From: Myxococcales bacterium
GTDB lineage: Bacteria; Myxococcota_A; UBA796; GCA-2862545
Reading direction: 5' to 3'
Assembly: GCA_019634415.1 (NCBI GenBank)
Contig: JAHQVJ010000243.1
Coordinates: 1 to 64,000 of the forward strand
DNA: 64,000 nt
Shown here one piece after another: positions 42,967 through 51,445 of this stretch. Below the pieces are notes generated by a model. It was not told the DNA's origin. It searched no databases and saw nothing but the letters and a program-made list of their open reading frames with translations. A program made the position numbers and the translations under genes. Every line of letters begins with the position of its first letter. The stretch's first letter is position 1.

Positions 42967-43739
42967 GCATCGACATCGACCACTGGGCCGCCTACCTGCA
43001 GAGGGCGGTGGACGAGCGCACGGCGGTGCCCGCCATCACCAAGAGCACCGAGCTGTCGCTGCCCGACGCCTACGCCATCCAACAGGCCAGCATCGACGCG
43101 AGGGTGGCTGCGGGAGGGCGCATCATCGGGGCCAAGGTGGGGCTGACCTCCAGGGCGAAGCAACAGCAGATGGGCGTGAGCGAGCCCGTGTACGGCTGGC
43201 TCACCGACGAGATGCTGCTGCCCGCCGAGGTGCCGGTCAGTCTGTCCGAGCTGGTGCATCCGCGCTGCGAGCCCGAGATCGTGTTCCTGATGGCCCACGA
43301 CCTACAGGGACCCGGAGTCACGGCGCACGACGTGCTCGCGGCCACCGAGGCCGTCTGTGGCGGCATCGAGGTGATCGACAGCCGCTACGAGGCCTTCAGC
43401 TTCACGCTGCCGGACGTGGTGGCCGACAACACCTCCGCCGCTCGCTTCACCCTGGGGAGCAACCGCGTGGCGCCCGACGAGGCCGACCTGGCGCTGATGG
43501 GTTGCCTCTTCGAGGTGGACGGCGAGCTGTCGGCCACCGCCGCCGGTGCCGCGCTGATGGGGCATCCCGCCGAGTGCGTGGCGATGCTGGCCAATCACCT
43601 GGGGCGGCAGGGCAAGGCCATCGAGGCGGGCTGGATCGTGCTCGCCGGAGGTCTGACCCCCGCCGTGCACCTCCACGCAGGCACCCACGCCACGGCCACC
43701 TACGCCCACCTGGGCCGGGTGGGCGTGCGCGCCGAGTAG
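42963..43739 (+). CDS. 4-oxalocrotonate (2-oxo-3-hexenedioate) decarboxylase
   Basis: 258 residues, paralogue of the hydratase at 40255 but matching DmpH/XylI-type decarboxylases: GAKVGLTSRAKQQQMGVSEP, the metal ligands in HPRCEPEIVFLM, EVIDSRYEAFSFTL, VVADNTSAARFTLG, GHPAECVAMLANHLG. Removes CO2 from 2-oxo-3-hexenedioate to yield the hydratase substrate. No tautomerase gene is visible beside it. Starts with ATG overlapping the aldolase stop (ATGA). Confidence 0.88.
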   Translation: MSIDIDHWAAYLQRAVDERTAVPAITKSTELSLPDAYAIQQASIDARVAAGGRIIGAKVGLTSRAKQQQMGVSEPVYGWLTDEMLLPAEVPVSLSELVHPRCEPEIVFLMAHDLQGPGVTAHDVLAATEAVCGGIEVIDSRYEAFSFTLPDVVADNTSAARFTLGSNRVAPDEADLALMGCLFEVDGELSATAAGAALMGHPAECVAMLANHLGRQGKAIEAGWIVLAGGLTPAVHLHAGTHATATYAHLGRVGVRAE

Positions 43740-43749
43740 GGGAGGCATC

Positions 43750-44538
43750 GTGCTCGCCTTGGAGCTGTCGGGTCGACACGCACTCGTCTGCGGTGCGAGC
43801 CAGGGGATCGGCCGTGCCGTGGCCCTCGAGCTCGCAGGGCTCGGGGCCGAGGTCACCGCGCTGGCGCGCTCGGAGACCGCGCTCGCGGCGCTGGTGCCGC
43901 GGCTGCTCGAGGCCGGCGCTCCTGCGGCTCGTGCCTGGGTGGCCGATCTCGACGACCGGGCCTCCCTCGGCTCCGCCCTCGAGGGCCGGCTCGCCGACCA
44001 TGGCCCCATCCACATCGTCGTCAACAACACCGGCGGCCCAGCGGCCGGTCCGCTGGTGGAGGCCACCGACGACGACGTGCTCCAGGCCATCGGGCGCCAC
44101 GTGCTCGCAGCCCAGCTCATCCTCACCCGCGTGCTCCCCGGCATGCGGCAGGCCGGCTTCGGACGGTTCGTGCAGGTGGTGTCCACCTCCGTGCGAGAGC
44201 CCATCGACGGCCTCGGCGTGAGCAACCTCACCCGGGCGGCCGTGGCCGGCTGGGCGAAGACCCTGTCGCGCGAGCTGCCCCCGGGAATCACCATCAACAA
44301 CGTGCTGCCCGGGCTCACCGACACCGAGCGGCTGGCCGAGCTGATGCGAGATCGCGCAGCGAAGGCTGGGCACGCCGTCGAGGACGTGCAGCACGCCTGG
44401 CTCGAGCGGGTTCCCGAGGGCCGGCTCGCCGATCCTGCCGAGGTCGCTCGGGTGATCGCGTTCCTCGCCACCGAGGCCGCGAGCTACGTGCGGGGTACCT
44501 CCATTCCCGTGGACGGTGGCCTGATGAGGAGCATCTAG
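43750..44538 (+). CDS. Short-chain dehydrogenase/reductase-like protein with atypical active site
   Basis: 262 residues. GTG start after GGGAGG, 10 bp behind the decarboxylase. A Rossmann fold is seen (ALVCGASQGIGRAVALELAG, VVNNTGGPA). The catalytic Ser is in VVSTSVREP but the usual YxxxK is replaced: the aligned segment reads VSNLTRAAVAGWAK, so Tyr is Ser and Lys is Arg. A subgroup of 3-oxoacyl-reductase-like SDRs has this imperfect tetrad. Its step in the pathway is unknown; oxidation or reduction of an intermediate before the ALDH step is a guess. Confidence 0.82.
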   Translation: MLALELSGRHALVCGASQGIGRAVALELAGLGAEVTALARSETALAALVPRLLEAGAPAARAWVADLDDRASLGSALEGRLADHGPIHIVVNNTGGPAAGPLVEATDDDVLQAIGRHVLAAQLILTRVLPGMRQAGFGRFVQVVSTSVREPIDGLGVSNLTRAAVAGWAKTLSRELPPGITINNVLPGLTDTERLAELMRDRAAKAGHAVEDVQHAWLERVPEGRLADPAEVARVIAFLATEAASYVRGTSIPVDGGLMRSI

Positions 44539-44540
44539 CT

Positions 44541-45764
44541 GTGACCTACGACGTCTTCTTCTCGATCTGCCAGACCCCCGTGGACGGCTACCAGCCGTCC
44601 GAAGCGGTGATGTTCCGCAACTTCTTCGACCAGGTCCAGGCCGCCGACAGGCTCGGCTACGACACGGCCTGGATCGCCGAGTCGCACCTGTCGAGCCAGG
44701 TGCAGAAGCAGACGTCGCAGCCCGTGATCCCCCACTGGGAGGGCGAGGTCGGGCTGAACGTGGACTTCCTGCAGCTGGCGACGCAGGTGTTCGCTCGAAC
44801 CGAGCGCATCGAGGTGGGCTCGGCCATCATGAACATCCTGTGCAACGGTGGGCCGGTGGCCCATGCGGAGCGCGTGGCGGCGTTCTGCGCGCTGCACGGT
44901 CTCGATCCCGAGGAGCGCAGGCGGATCCACGTGGGCTTCGCGGCCGGTCGCTTCGACTTCATGAACCGGGCCTACGGCATCGGCCCGCGCAACGAGGTGG
45001 AGCGAGCGGCGTGGCCCGCCCTGAAGGGGCAGGTGTTCCGGCGGGCGGCCCAGATCTTCACGCGGCTGCTGCGCGGCGACACCCTGGCGTCGAGCCAGAT
45101 CGAGCCCATCGTGCTGCGTGCCGAGCACTTCCGGAGCCCCGAGCAGTGGGAGGCACTCGCGGCCCACGGCGTGCAGGACGCGCTAGAGGTGCCGCCCTTC
45201 TTCGACTTCGAGATCCTCCAGATCGTGCCGCGCGACTTTCGGCGCGACGTGCTGCAGCTCGTGATCGGGTCGCACGATCCCGTCGTGCAGGAGGAGGTGA
45301 ACCAGATCCTGCCCGTGCAGGTGTTCAACCTCTCCATCACGCGGCCCGAGGTGATCGAGGCGACCCATGCGCGCATGGCCGCCGCCTACCACGCCGACGG
45401 AGGCGAGTGGCAGCGGGGGCACATGCCTCGCACCGTGTTCGTGTTCCTCAACGAGCAGGCCGGTCTGTCGGCGGAGGCCAAGCGGAAGGCGGCCCACGAG
45501 GAGGCCCGCTCTGCGCTGTCGGCGTACTGGGCGGCGCTGCAGGGCACGGTGGATCCGGCCAAGGTGGAGAAGGCCGCCGACAACGCCCTGGTGGGCGACG
45601 CCGAGACGGTGGCTGCCCAGGCCGTCGAGCGCTTCCACCCCGAGGATCGCCTCATGCTGTGGTTCGACTTCTTCAACCACGACAACGCACGGGTGATCGC
45701 GAACATGGAGGCGTTTGCCGAGCAGGTGGTGCCGCGGATCGCCCGCGCACGGGGAGAGAGCTGA
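44541..45764 (+). CDS. Luciferase-like (LLM class) flavin-dependent oxygenase
   Basis: 407 residues, GTG start 2 nt after the SDR stop. A bacterial-luciferase-like TIM barrel that uses reduced flavin and oxygen. Seen: AADRLGYDTAWIAESHLSS near the N-terminus, FARTERIEVGSAIMNILCNG, HAERVAAFCALHG, VGFAAGRFDFMNRAYGI, typical of the LLM fold. Such enzymes open N-heterocycles in some catabolic routes (for example trigonelline and pyridine degradation), so it could supply the semialdehyde for the next gene. Actual substrate unknown. Its stop overlaps the ALDH start by one base. Confidence 0.85.
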   Translation: MTYDVFFSICQTPVDGYQPSEAVMFRNFFDQVQAADRLGYDTAWIAESHLSSQVQKQTSQPVIPHWEGEVGLNVDFLQLATQVFARTERIEVGSAIMNILCNGGPVAHAERVAAFCALHGLDPEERRRIHVGFAAGRFDFMNRAYGIGPRNEVERAAWPALKGQVFRRAAQIFTRLLRGDTLASSQIEPIVLRAEHFRSPEQWEALAAHGVQDALEVPPFFDFEILQIVPRDFRRDVLQLVIGSHDPVVQEEVNQILPVQVFNLSITRPEVIEATHARMAAAYHADGGEWQRGHMPRTVFVFLNEQAGLSAEAKRKAAHEEARSALSAYWAALQGTVDPAKVEKAADNALVGDAETVAAQAVERFHPEDRLMLWFDFFNHDNARVIANMEAFAEQVVPRIARARGES

Positions 45765-47206
45765 TGGACGTCTTGCACAACCACATCGCTGGGCTGGACG
45801 TCCCCGCGGCCTCCGGAGCCACGATGGACGTCGTGAACCCGGCGACCAACAGCGTCATCGCCACGATCCCAGACTCTGGCGAGGGCGACGTGCACTCGGC
45901 GGTGGGGGCGGCCTCCGATGCGCTGCAGGGCAGCTGGGGGCACGCCACGGTGGCCGAGCGGGCCGATCTGTGCGACGCCATCGCCGACTGCATCGAGGCG
46001 AGGCTCGACGAGCTGGCCGAGCTGGAGTCGCTGGACACGGGCAAGCCCATCCGCACGGCGCGCAGCATCGACATCCCGCGCGCGGTGGCGAACTTCCGCT
46101 TCTTCGCCGGAGCGGTGCGGCACCAGCAGACCGGCTTCCACGAGATGGCGGATGCGCTCAACTACACCCTGCGACGCCCGCTGGGGGTGGTGGGGTTGAT
46201 CACGCCGTGGAACCTGCCCCTGTACCTGTTGAGCTGGAAGGCCGCGCCTGCGCTGGCCACGGGTAACGCCGTGGTGGCCAAGCCCAGCGAGCTCACGCCC
46301 ATGACGGCTGCGGCGCTGGCGCAGATCGTGACCGAGGTAGGGGGGCCACCCGGCGTTTTCAACGTGGTCCACGGGGCGGGCGCTGCAGCGGGCGCAGCCC
46401 TGGTGTCCCACCCCACGGTGCGCGGCATCAGCTTCACGGGCGGCACCCAGACCGGCCGGATCGTGGGGGCCGCCGCCGCTCAGAGCTTCAAGAAGGTGTC
46501 CCTGGAGCTGGGCGGGAAGAACGCCACGCTGGTGTTCGACGACGCCGACTTCGACCTGGCGCTGGCGGGGGCCGTGCGCGCCGGCTTCACCAACACCGGT
46601 CAGGTGTGCCTGTGCGGCTCGCGCATCCTGGTGGAGGCGTCGCTGCACGATCGGTTCGTCGACGCCCTGGTCGCGCGGGTGGAGGGCATGCGCCTCGGAG
46701 ATCCGCAGCGGGAGGACACCGAACTCGGCGCTCTGGTCAGTCGAGCCCATCGCGAGAAGGTGGAGCGCTACATCGCGCTGGGGGTGGAGGAGGGGGGCCA
46801 GATCCGCACGGGCGGTGACCGGCCGAAGCTGCCAGACGACCTCGCACAGGGCGCCTTCGTGCGCCCCGCTGTGATCACGGGCCTGGCGCCCACCTGTCGC
46901 ACCGCCACCGAGGAGATCTTCGGGCCGGTGGTCACCGTGCATCCCTTCGAGGACGAAGCCCATGCCGTGCAGATCGCGAACGGCACCCGCTACGGTCTGT
47001 CGGCCTCGGTGTGGACCACGGATCTCGCGCGCGCCCATCGGGTGAGCGCTGCACTGGACGTCGGCATGGTCTGGGTGAACACCTGGCTCAAGCGCGACCT
47101 GCGCGTGCCCTTCGGAGGCACCAAGGAGAGCGGGGTGGGTCGTGAGGGAGGGGCCTACAGCCTGGCCTTCTTCACGCAGGACAAGAACGTCTGCGTTCAG
47201 CTGTAG
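45764..47206 (+). CDS. 2-aminomuconate / 2-hydroxymuconate 6-semialdehyde dehydrogenase-type aldehyde dehydrogenase
   Basis: 480 residues, usual for NAD-dependent aldehyde dehydrogenases. Seen: ITPWNLPLYLLSWKAAPAL, the general base Glu in VSLELGGKNA, the nucleophile Cys in NTGQVCLCGSRI, EEIFGPVVTV, and PFGGTKESGVGREGG. The GQVCLCGSRI segment resembles ALDH8-type and aminomuconate-semialdehyde dehydrogenases. Expected to oxidise a C6 semialdehyde acid feeding the decarboxylase. Last gene of the catabolic operon. Confidence 0.9.
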   Translation: MDVLHNHIAGLDVPAASGATMDVVNPATNSVIATIPDSGEGDVHSAVGAASDALQGSWGHATVAERADLCDAIADCIEARLDELAELESLDTGKPIRTARSIDIPRAVANFRFFAGAVRHQQTGFHEMADALNYTLRRPLGVVGLITPWNLPLYLLSWKAAPALATGNAVVAKPSELTPMTAAALAQIVTEVGGPPGVFNVVHGAGAAAGAALVSHPTVRGISFTGGTQTGRIVGAAAAQSFKKVSLELGGKNATLVFDDADFDLALAGAVRAGFTNTGQVCLCGSRILVEASLHDRFVDALVARVEGMRLGDPQREDTELGALVSRAHREKVERYIALGVEEGGQIRTGGDRPKLPDDLAQGAFVRPAVITGLAPTCRTATEEIFGPVVTVHPFEDEAHAVQIANGTRYGLSASVWTTDLARAHRVSAALDVGMVWVNTWLKRDLRVPFGGTKESGVGREGGAYSLAFFTQDKNVCVQL

Positions 47207-47300
47207 GTCCGGGCCCGTCCGGAGGCGTCCGGGTGTGGCCGGGAAACGAGGCGTGGTGGAGGGGTCGCAGTATGGCTTGCCGTACTGGAAGGAGAGACCC

Positions 47301-48434
47301 ATGACCACGCTCGCCCTCATCGCCCTCGTCCCCCAAGCCATCGCCCAGGTGCCCGACGGAGCCCAGGTGCCAGAAGCGCTGGACACCACGGGCTGGGAGG
47401 CCTGCACAGCGCTCAGCGGGATCTTCCCGTTCTTCCCCGCGGAGGCAAGCCACGTGTATGGGGTGCGGGTGCCGGTGGAGGGCACCTCGCGGTTCGAGGT
47501 GAACAGCGTCTTCTACAGCCTCATCGACGCTGCCGGCATCCCTGGGTGCAACGGCGCTCGGAGCCACCGGCTCGACGTCTGGGTGCAGAGCAGCACCAGC
47601 CCCGACGCCGATCCCGACCTGCAGTTCAGCACCGTGCTGACGCCCACGCCCAGCGGCGGGCCCAACGACTTCTATGACATCCCCATCGACGCCTTCCTCG
47701 TCGAGCCCGGCGATCAGATCTTCGTGGGCTTCGAGATGACCACGAGCGCCGCCGACGATGCGCTGTGCGTGATGCAGTGCGCCCAAGGGGCCAACCCGCC
47801 CGTGGCCGGAGAGCACTTCTGGAGCAACGCCGCCACCACGCCCTACGCCTGGGCAGATCTGATCACCGACTTCGGCTTCACGTCCACGCCGCTGGTTCGG
47901 ATCAACGGACAGCGCTTGCTCGTCGATCCCACAGCCACCATCGGTGCCGGCGTTCAGCTCGGCGCGGGCGTGGTGATCGGCGTGGACGCCGAGCTGCGGG
48001 ATCGCTGCACCCTCGGGGACGGGGCTCAGGTCGGATCCGACGCCACCATCGGCTACGACGCCACGGTGGGCGCAGGCGCCGCCGTCGGCCGCTCTAGTGA
48101 GGTGCGCGACCGGGCCGAGATCGGCGAGGACAGCATCGTCGGTGCAAGCTCCACCGTCGGCTACGACAGCGACGTCGGAGCGCGCACTGCCATCGGCGAC
48201 GGCACCACCATCGGGGACCGCGCGCAGATCGGCGACGACGTGATCATCGGTGCTGGCGTGACCTTGGGCAACGACGTCACCATCGAGGACGGTGCCGAGA
48301 TCGGCGGCGGCTCCATCCTCCAGGACCGAGCCGTGGTGGGTGCCGGAGCCACGCTGGGCACCGAGGTGCTGATGGTGTGGGACGCCGCCGTCGGCGCCGG
48401 GGCCACCGTGGCCGACGGTGCGACGGTGCGCTGA
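47301..48434 (+). CDS. Secreted protein with left-handed beta-helix of hexapeptide repeats
   Basis: 377 residues. ATG has AAGGAGAG at about 4 nt. Signal peptide MTTLALIALVPQAIAQ. Residues about 20-205 form an exported beta-rich domain with four Cys. Residues about 208-377 are about 25 imperfect hexapeptides (TIGAGV, QLGAGV, VIGVDA, TIGYDA) with I/V every sixth residue, a left-handed parallel beta-helix normally found in cytosolic acyl- and sugar-acyltransferases. No acyltransferase loop or catalytic His is visible, so here it looks structural, like an ice-binding or surface helix. Function unknown. Palindrome copy C lies 13 bp after the stop. Confidence 0.75.
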   Translation: MTTLALIALVPQAIAQVPDGAQVPEALDTTGWEACTALSGIFPFFPAEASHVYGVRVPVEGTSRFEVNSVFYSLIDAAGIPGCNGARSHRLDVWVQSSTSPDADPDLQFSTVLTPTPSGGPNDFYDIPIDAFLVEPGDQIFVGFEMTTSAADDALCVMQCAQGANPPVAGEHFWSNAATTPYAWADLITDFGFTSTPLVRINGQRLLVDPTATIGAGVQLGAGVVIGVDAELRDRCTLGDGAQVGSDATIGYDATVGAGAAVGRSSEVRDRAEIGEDSIVGASSTVGYDSDVGARTAIGDGTTIGDRAQIGDDVIIGAGVTLGNDVTIEDGAEIGGGSILQDRAVVGAGATLGTEVLMVWDAAVGAGATVADGATVR

Positions 48435-48447
48435 GGTGCGAGCCCTC

Positions 48448-48480
48448 ATCGCGACAATCAACTCCGTTGATTGTCGCGAT
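48448..48480. repeat. 33-bp palindrome, copy C
   Basis: Perfect arms ATCGCGACAATCAAC (48448-48462) and complement (48466-48480), loop TCC. It lies between the convergent stops at 48434 and 48499, as expected for a bidirectional terminator. Its right flank CGAGCGGAGCGCGCC is the same as at copy A. Confidence 0.85.
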
Positions 48481-48498
48481 CGAGCGGAGCGCGCCTGA

Positions 48499-48858
48499 TC
48501 AGGCGTTGTAGAAGAAGCGTTCGTGGATGATCTTGCCGTCCTTCCAGCGGCGGACGGCGACCTCCTCCATGTTCATGGTGCGGCCGTCGGCGAAGGTGCA
48601 GTCGTACCACTGGATGTTGTAGGAGATGCCCTTGTCCTCGTCTACGACGGCGTCCTTCACGCCGCCGCCGCGGAACTCGGTGATGGAGCCGAAGAACTGC
48701 TTCTCGCGCTCGAGGCAGGTCTCGAGTCCCGAGGTGCTGTCGCCGCTGGCCTCCACCATGGTGATCTCTGGGTGGTACAGCTCGGAGAACACCTCGAGCA
48801 CCTTGCCCGAGTTCAGGGCTTCGTTGAGCTTGGCGTCGTTGTCGGCGATCACGCCCAT
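48499..48858 (-). CDS. NTF2/SnoaL-like small protein
   Basis: 119 residues. ATG at 48858 follows GGGAGG at 4-5 nt, which decides it over an upstream in-frame ATG at 48963. Sequence pattern LNEALNSGKVLEVFSELYHP, a central GSITEFRG and YNIQWYDCTFADGRT, closing EVAVRRWKDGKIIHERFFY, matches the SnoaL/NTF2-like cone fold used by small isomerases, hydrolases and binding proteins. Catalytic residues cannot be assigned. Convergent with the beta-helix gene; divergent from the lipoprotein at 49016. Confidence 0.75.
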   Translation of the reverse strand: MGVIADNDAKLNEALNSGKVLEVFSELYHPEITMVEASGDSTSGLETCLEREKQFFGSITEFRGGGVKDAVVDEDKGISYNIQWYDCTFADGRTMNMEEVAVRRWKDGKIIHERFFYNA

Positions 48859-49015
48859 GGGGCCTCCCTTGGATTGGTGATTGTCAGGTAACGAGGTGGC
48901 TGTTCCGTGGCTGGGACGGTTCGTTGCGACGCTGCGCCCAAGGCTTCCGCAAGGTTGGTGCAACCCAGGAGGACGGGCACCGGGTCACCCCTTCGGAGGA
49001 AGATCTGGAGGAGAC

Positions 49016-50125
49016 ATGCAGCGAGTCATCGTCATCGGCAGCCTGTCCTGGGCACTCGTGGGATGCGAAGAGGATCCAGCCACCACCGAGACCAACGAGG
49101 CCTGCGAGGGAGTGGTGGTCGAGTGGGAGGAGCCCGTCATCGAGGTGGACACCACGTTCTCGTGCACCGTTCGCTACTCGGGTGACCTGCGCGTGACCGG
49201 GGGCGCCATGCTCACGGTGGAGCCGGGCACGCGCCTGGAGCTCGGCGGCGGATCGCGGATCTTCGTGGAAGACAACGGGATCCTCCATGCCGTGGGGACC
49301 GAGGGGCTCCCCGTCACCATCACGTCCTCCAGCTCCGTGCCCGCGGCTGGGGACTGGCGCTACATCGACATCAAGTCCACTGCGGACGCCGCCACCCGCT
49401 TCGAGCACGCGATCATCGAGTACGGCGGCGGCAACGGAGATGCGGGCGCGATCGTCGGCACTGGTTCCTTCGACCTGGCGAACGTGACGGTGCGCCACGC
49501 GCCCGTGGACGCGCTCAACTTCCGCAGCGGACGCGTGCGTCAGGTGACCGATCTGCACGTCGAGGACGCAGGTGGTCACCCGATCGTCGTGGATCTCGAC
49601 GGACCGGCCGCCATGGATGGAGTCACCGCCGATCGCGTGGGGAATCCCACGATCCTCATGGAGGCGGACAGCGCGCTGGAGGTCGACGCCGCCTGGGCCC
49701 CCCAGTCGCTGCCCTACGAGATGCGTGGCTCCATCGGCCTGCGCGCCGATCTCACCATCGAGGCGGGCACCGACCTGTGGATGACGCCGGGCAGTCGCAT
49801 CTTGGTGCAGACCAGCGGCAAGCTCGATCTGTTGGGTACCGAGGCGGAGCCCGTGATCGTGCAGAGCGCGTCGAGCTCGCCGCTCGCCGGTGACTGGCAG
49901 CACGTCAACTTCGACGGAGACGCCGACACCAGCCTGTGGCAGTGGGCCGTGATCATGCACGGCGGAGGCGGAGGCCACGGTGCCGCCAACGTCGAGGCCG
50001 ACGACCGGCTGCAGCTGGAGAACGTGGTGTTCAGCGACAACCAGGAGTGCGACATCGACGCCATCATCGGGACCAAGCGGAGCGTGCCCGCCGTCAATAG
50101 TCCCTATGTGTTGTGTGATGGCTGA
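49016..50125 (+). CDS. Lipoprotein with right-handed beta-helix-like repeats
   Basis: 369 residues. ATG follows GGAGGAG at 3-4 nt. Signal MQRVIVIGSLSWALVGC with lipobox LVGC. The body has two similar halves, each starting with a strand set like GGAMLTVEPGTRLELGGGSRI and LTIEAGTDLWMTPGSRILVQ and ending with GDWRYIDI or GDWQHVNF. This is a parallel beta-helix pattern found in right-handed polymorphic-type surface proteins. Enzyme function not evident. Followed 15 bp later by a small membrane protein gene. Confidence 0.72.
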   Translation: MQRVIVIGSLSWALVGCEEDPATTETNEACEGVVVEWEEPVIEVDTTFSCTVRYSGDLRVTGGAMLTVEPGTRLELGGGSRIFVEDNGILHAVGTEGLPVTITSSSSVPAAGDWRYIDIKSTADAATRFEHAIIEYGGGNGDAGAIVGTGSFDLANVTVRHAPVDALNFRSGRVRQVTDLHVEDAGGHPIVVDLDGPAAMDGVTADRVGNPTILMEADSALEVDAAWAPQSLPYEMRGSIGLRADLTIEAGTDLWMTPGSRILVQTSGKLDLLGTEAEPVIVQSASSSPLAGDWQHVNFDGDADTSLWQWAVIMHGGGGGHGAANVEADDRLQLENVVFSDNQECDIDAIIGTKRSVPAVNSPYVLCDG

Positions 50126-50140
50126 GTCGTAGGAGGCCGT

Positions 50141-50563
50141 GTGTGGCGGAGCGCTGTCGAGATCGCCCTGGTCCAGGCATTGCTGACCGCCGCTGGCGCC
50201 TCGCTCCTCCTCGGGGCCGGGTTCGGTCTCGCAGCCGTCCCGGCGCTGGCGGCACTGGCGCTGCTCTTCGGCGCGTGGGGCTGGGCCCACCGTGTGGGCA
50301 GCGCGCGGGGGCACCTACAGCGCCAGCCCCTTCGACGCATCGGTGCGAGGGTGGGTGCGCTGGCCACCGTCGCCGGTGCCGTGACCTACGCCCTCGTGGC
50401 GGCGCTGCCCGATCAGGTGGACCTGCCCTGGAGCATGGTGCCCGTGGTGGCCGCGCTCCTCGGGGCGGGTGGAGGCATGGCTGCAGCAGGGCTCACCCTG
50501 TGCGGCCTCGACATGGCACGAACCACCACGGCCCGTGCCTCGCAACAGTCCGATCAGTACTGA
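50141..50563 (+). CDS. Small four-helix membrane protein
   Basis: 140 residues, GTG with AGGAGG at 4-5 nt. Four hydrophobic segments (about 6-26, 29-47, 70-89, 97-119) with an Arg-rich loop in the middle; Gly/Ala rich. No family recognised. Its last 10 bp overlap the 3' end of the convergent DUF899 gene. Confidence 0.65.
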   Translation: MWRSAVEIALVQALLTAAGASLLLGAGFGLAAVPALAALALLFGAWGWAHRVGSARGHLQRQPLRRIGARVGALATVAGAVTYALVAALPDQVDLPWSMVPVVAALLGAGGGMAAAGLTLCGLDMARTTTARASQQSDQY

Positions 50564-51258
50564 TCTCGCCTGCGCAGCCAGGCCATGGGCCACTCGAGGG
50601 ATGCCTCGTCCCGACCCTTGGGCGTCAGATCGATGTAGTTGTAGGCCGAGTTGAGTAGGTCGAGGCCGCGGCTGTAGGCGGAGTAGGTGTGAAAGATGCG
50701 TCCGTCGCGCCTCGCGAACACGCTCACCCCGGGAGCCTCCTCGCTGGGGAACTGCGAGGGCGCGAAGTTGTAGAAGACCTCGCCGCGCTCGCGGACGTCG
50801 GCCGGGAAGGTCACGTTGAAGTCCTCGTTGAAGTGGTTGTTCGCCGAGGAGAACCAGTCGAAGTCCCAGCCCATGCGCTGCTTGTAGGCCAGGAGCTTCG
50901 GCAGCGGAGCCTTCGAGATGGCCACGAAGCGCACGTCGCGGTGGGCCAGGTGCTCGGTGGTGCCGCTGTAGCTGTCGGCCCAGAAGGAGCAGCTGACGCA
51001 GCCCTCCTCCCAGTCCGTGCCGAACATGAAGTGCTGCACCACCAGCTGGTCGTGCTCGCCGAACAGCTGCGCCAAGGTGACGGGACCGTCGGGTGTGTCG
51101 AAGACGTACTCCGTGGTGATCTCCACCCAGGGCAGAGCGCGCCTGGCCGCGCTGATCTCGTCGCGTAGCCGTGTGAGCTCCTTCTCCTTCGCGAGCAGGT
51201 CGCGACGAGCGGCCAGCCAGTCCTCCGAGGAGACGACGATGGGTTCGGGCAGTGTCAT
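50554..51258 (-). CDS. DUF899 family thioredoxin-like protein
   Basis: 234 residues. ATG at 51258 follows GGAGG at 7 nt. Matches DUF899, a thioredoxin-fold family: LLAKEKELTRLRDEISAARR, LAQLFGEHDQLVVQHFMFG, DWEEGCVSCSFWADSY with the redox-like CVSC pair, APLPKLLAYKQRMGWDFDW, and SVFARRDGRIFHTYSAYSRG. Role unproven in the family; a peroxiredoxin-like reaction is often suggested. Convergent overlap with the small membrane protein. Confidence 0.88.
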   Translation of the reverse strand: MTLPEPIVVSSEDWLAARRDLLAKEKELTRLRDEISAARRALPWVEITTEYVFDTPDGPVTLAQLFGEHDQLVVQHFMFGTDWEEGCVSCSFWADSYSGTTEHLAHRDVRFVAISKAPLPKLLAYKQRMGWDFDWFSSANNHFNEDFNVTFPADVRERGEVFYNFAPSQFPSEEAPGVSVFARRDGRIFHTYSAYSRGLDLLNSAYNYIDLTPKGRDEASLEWPMAWLRRRDQY

Positions 51259-51445
51259 GATCTGTCCTCCTGCCCCCATGACGCGCGAGGTCGGGTCGGA
51301 TCGACACGCGGTGGGCACGAGCCATTGTATGCGTTCTTCTTTGCAAATCGAGACTGTCCCTGGGGTGTCCCTCAACATTTCGTCGGATTCGACCTATGAG
51401 ATGGACGAAGGGAGCCCTCGGGGGGGACTCCCCACAGGAGAGACC

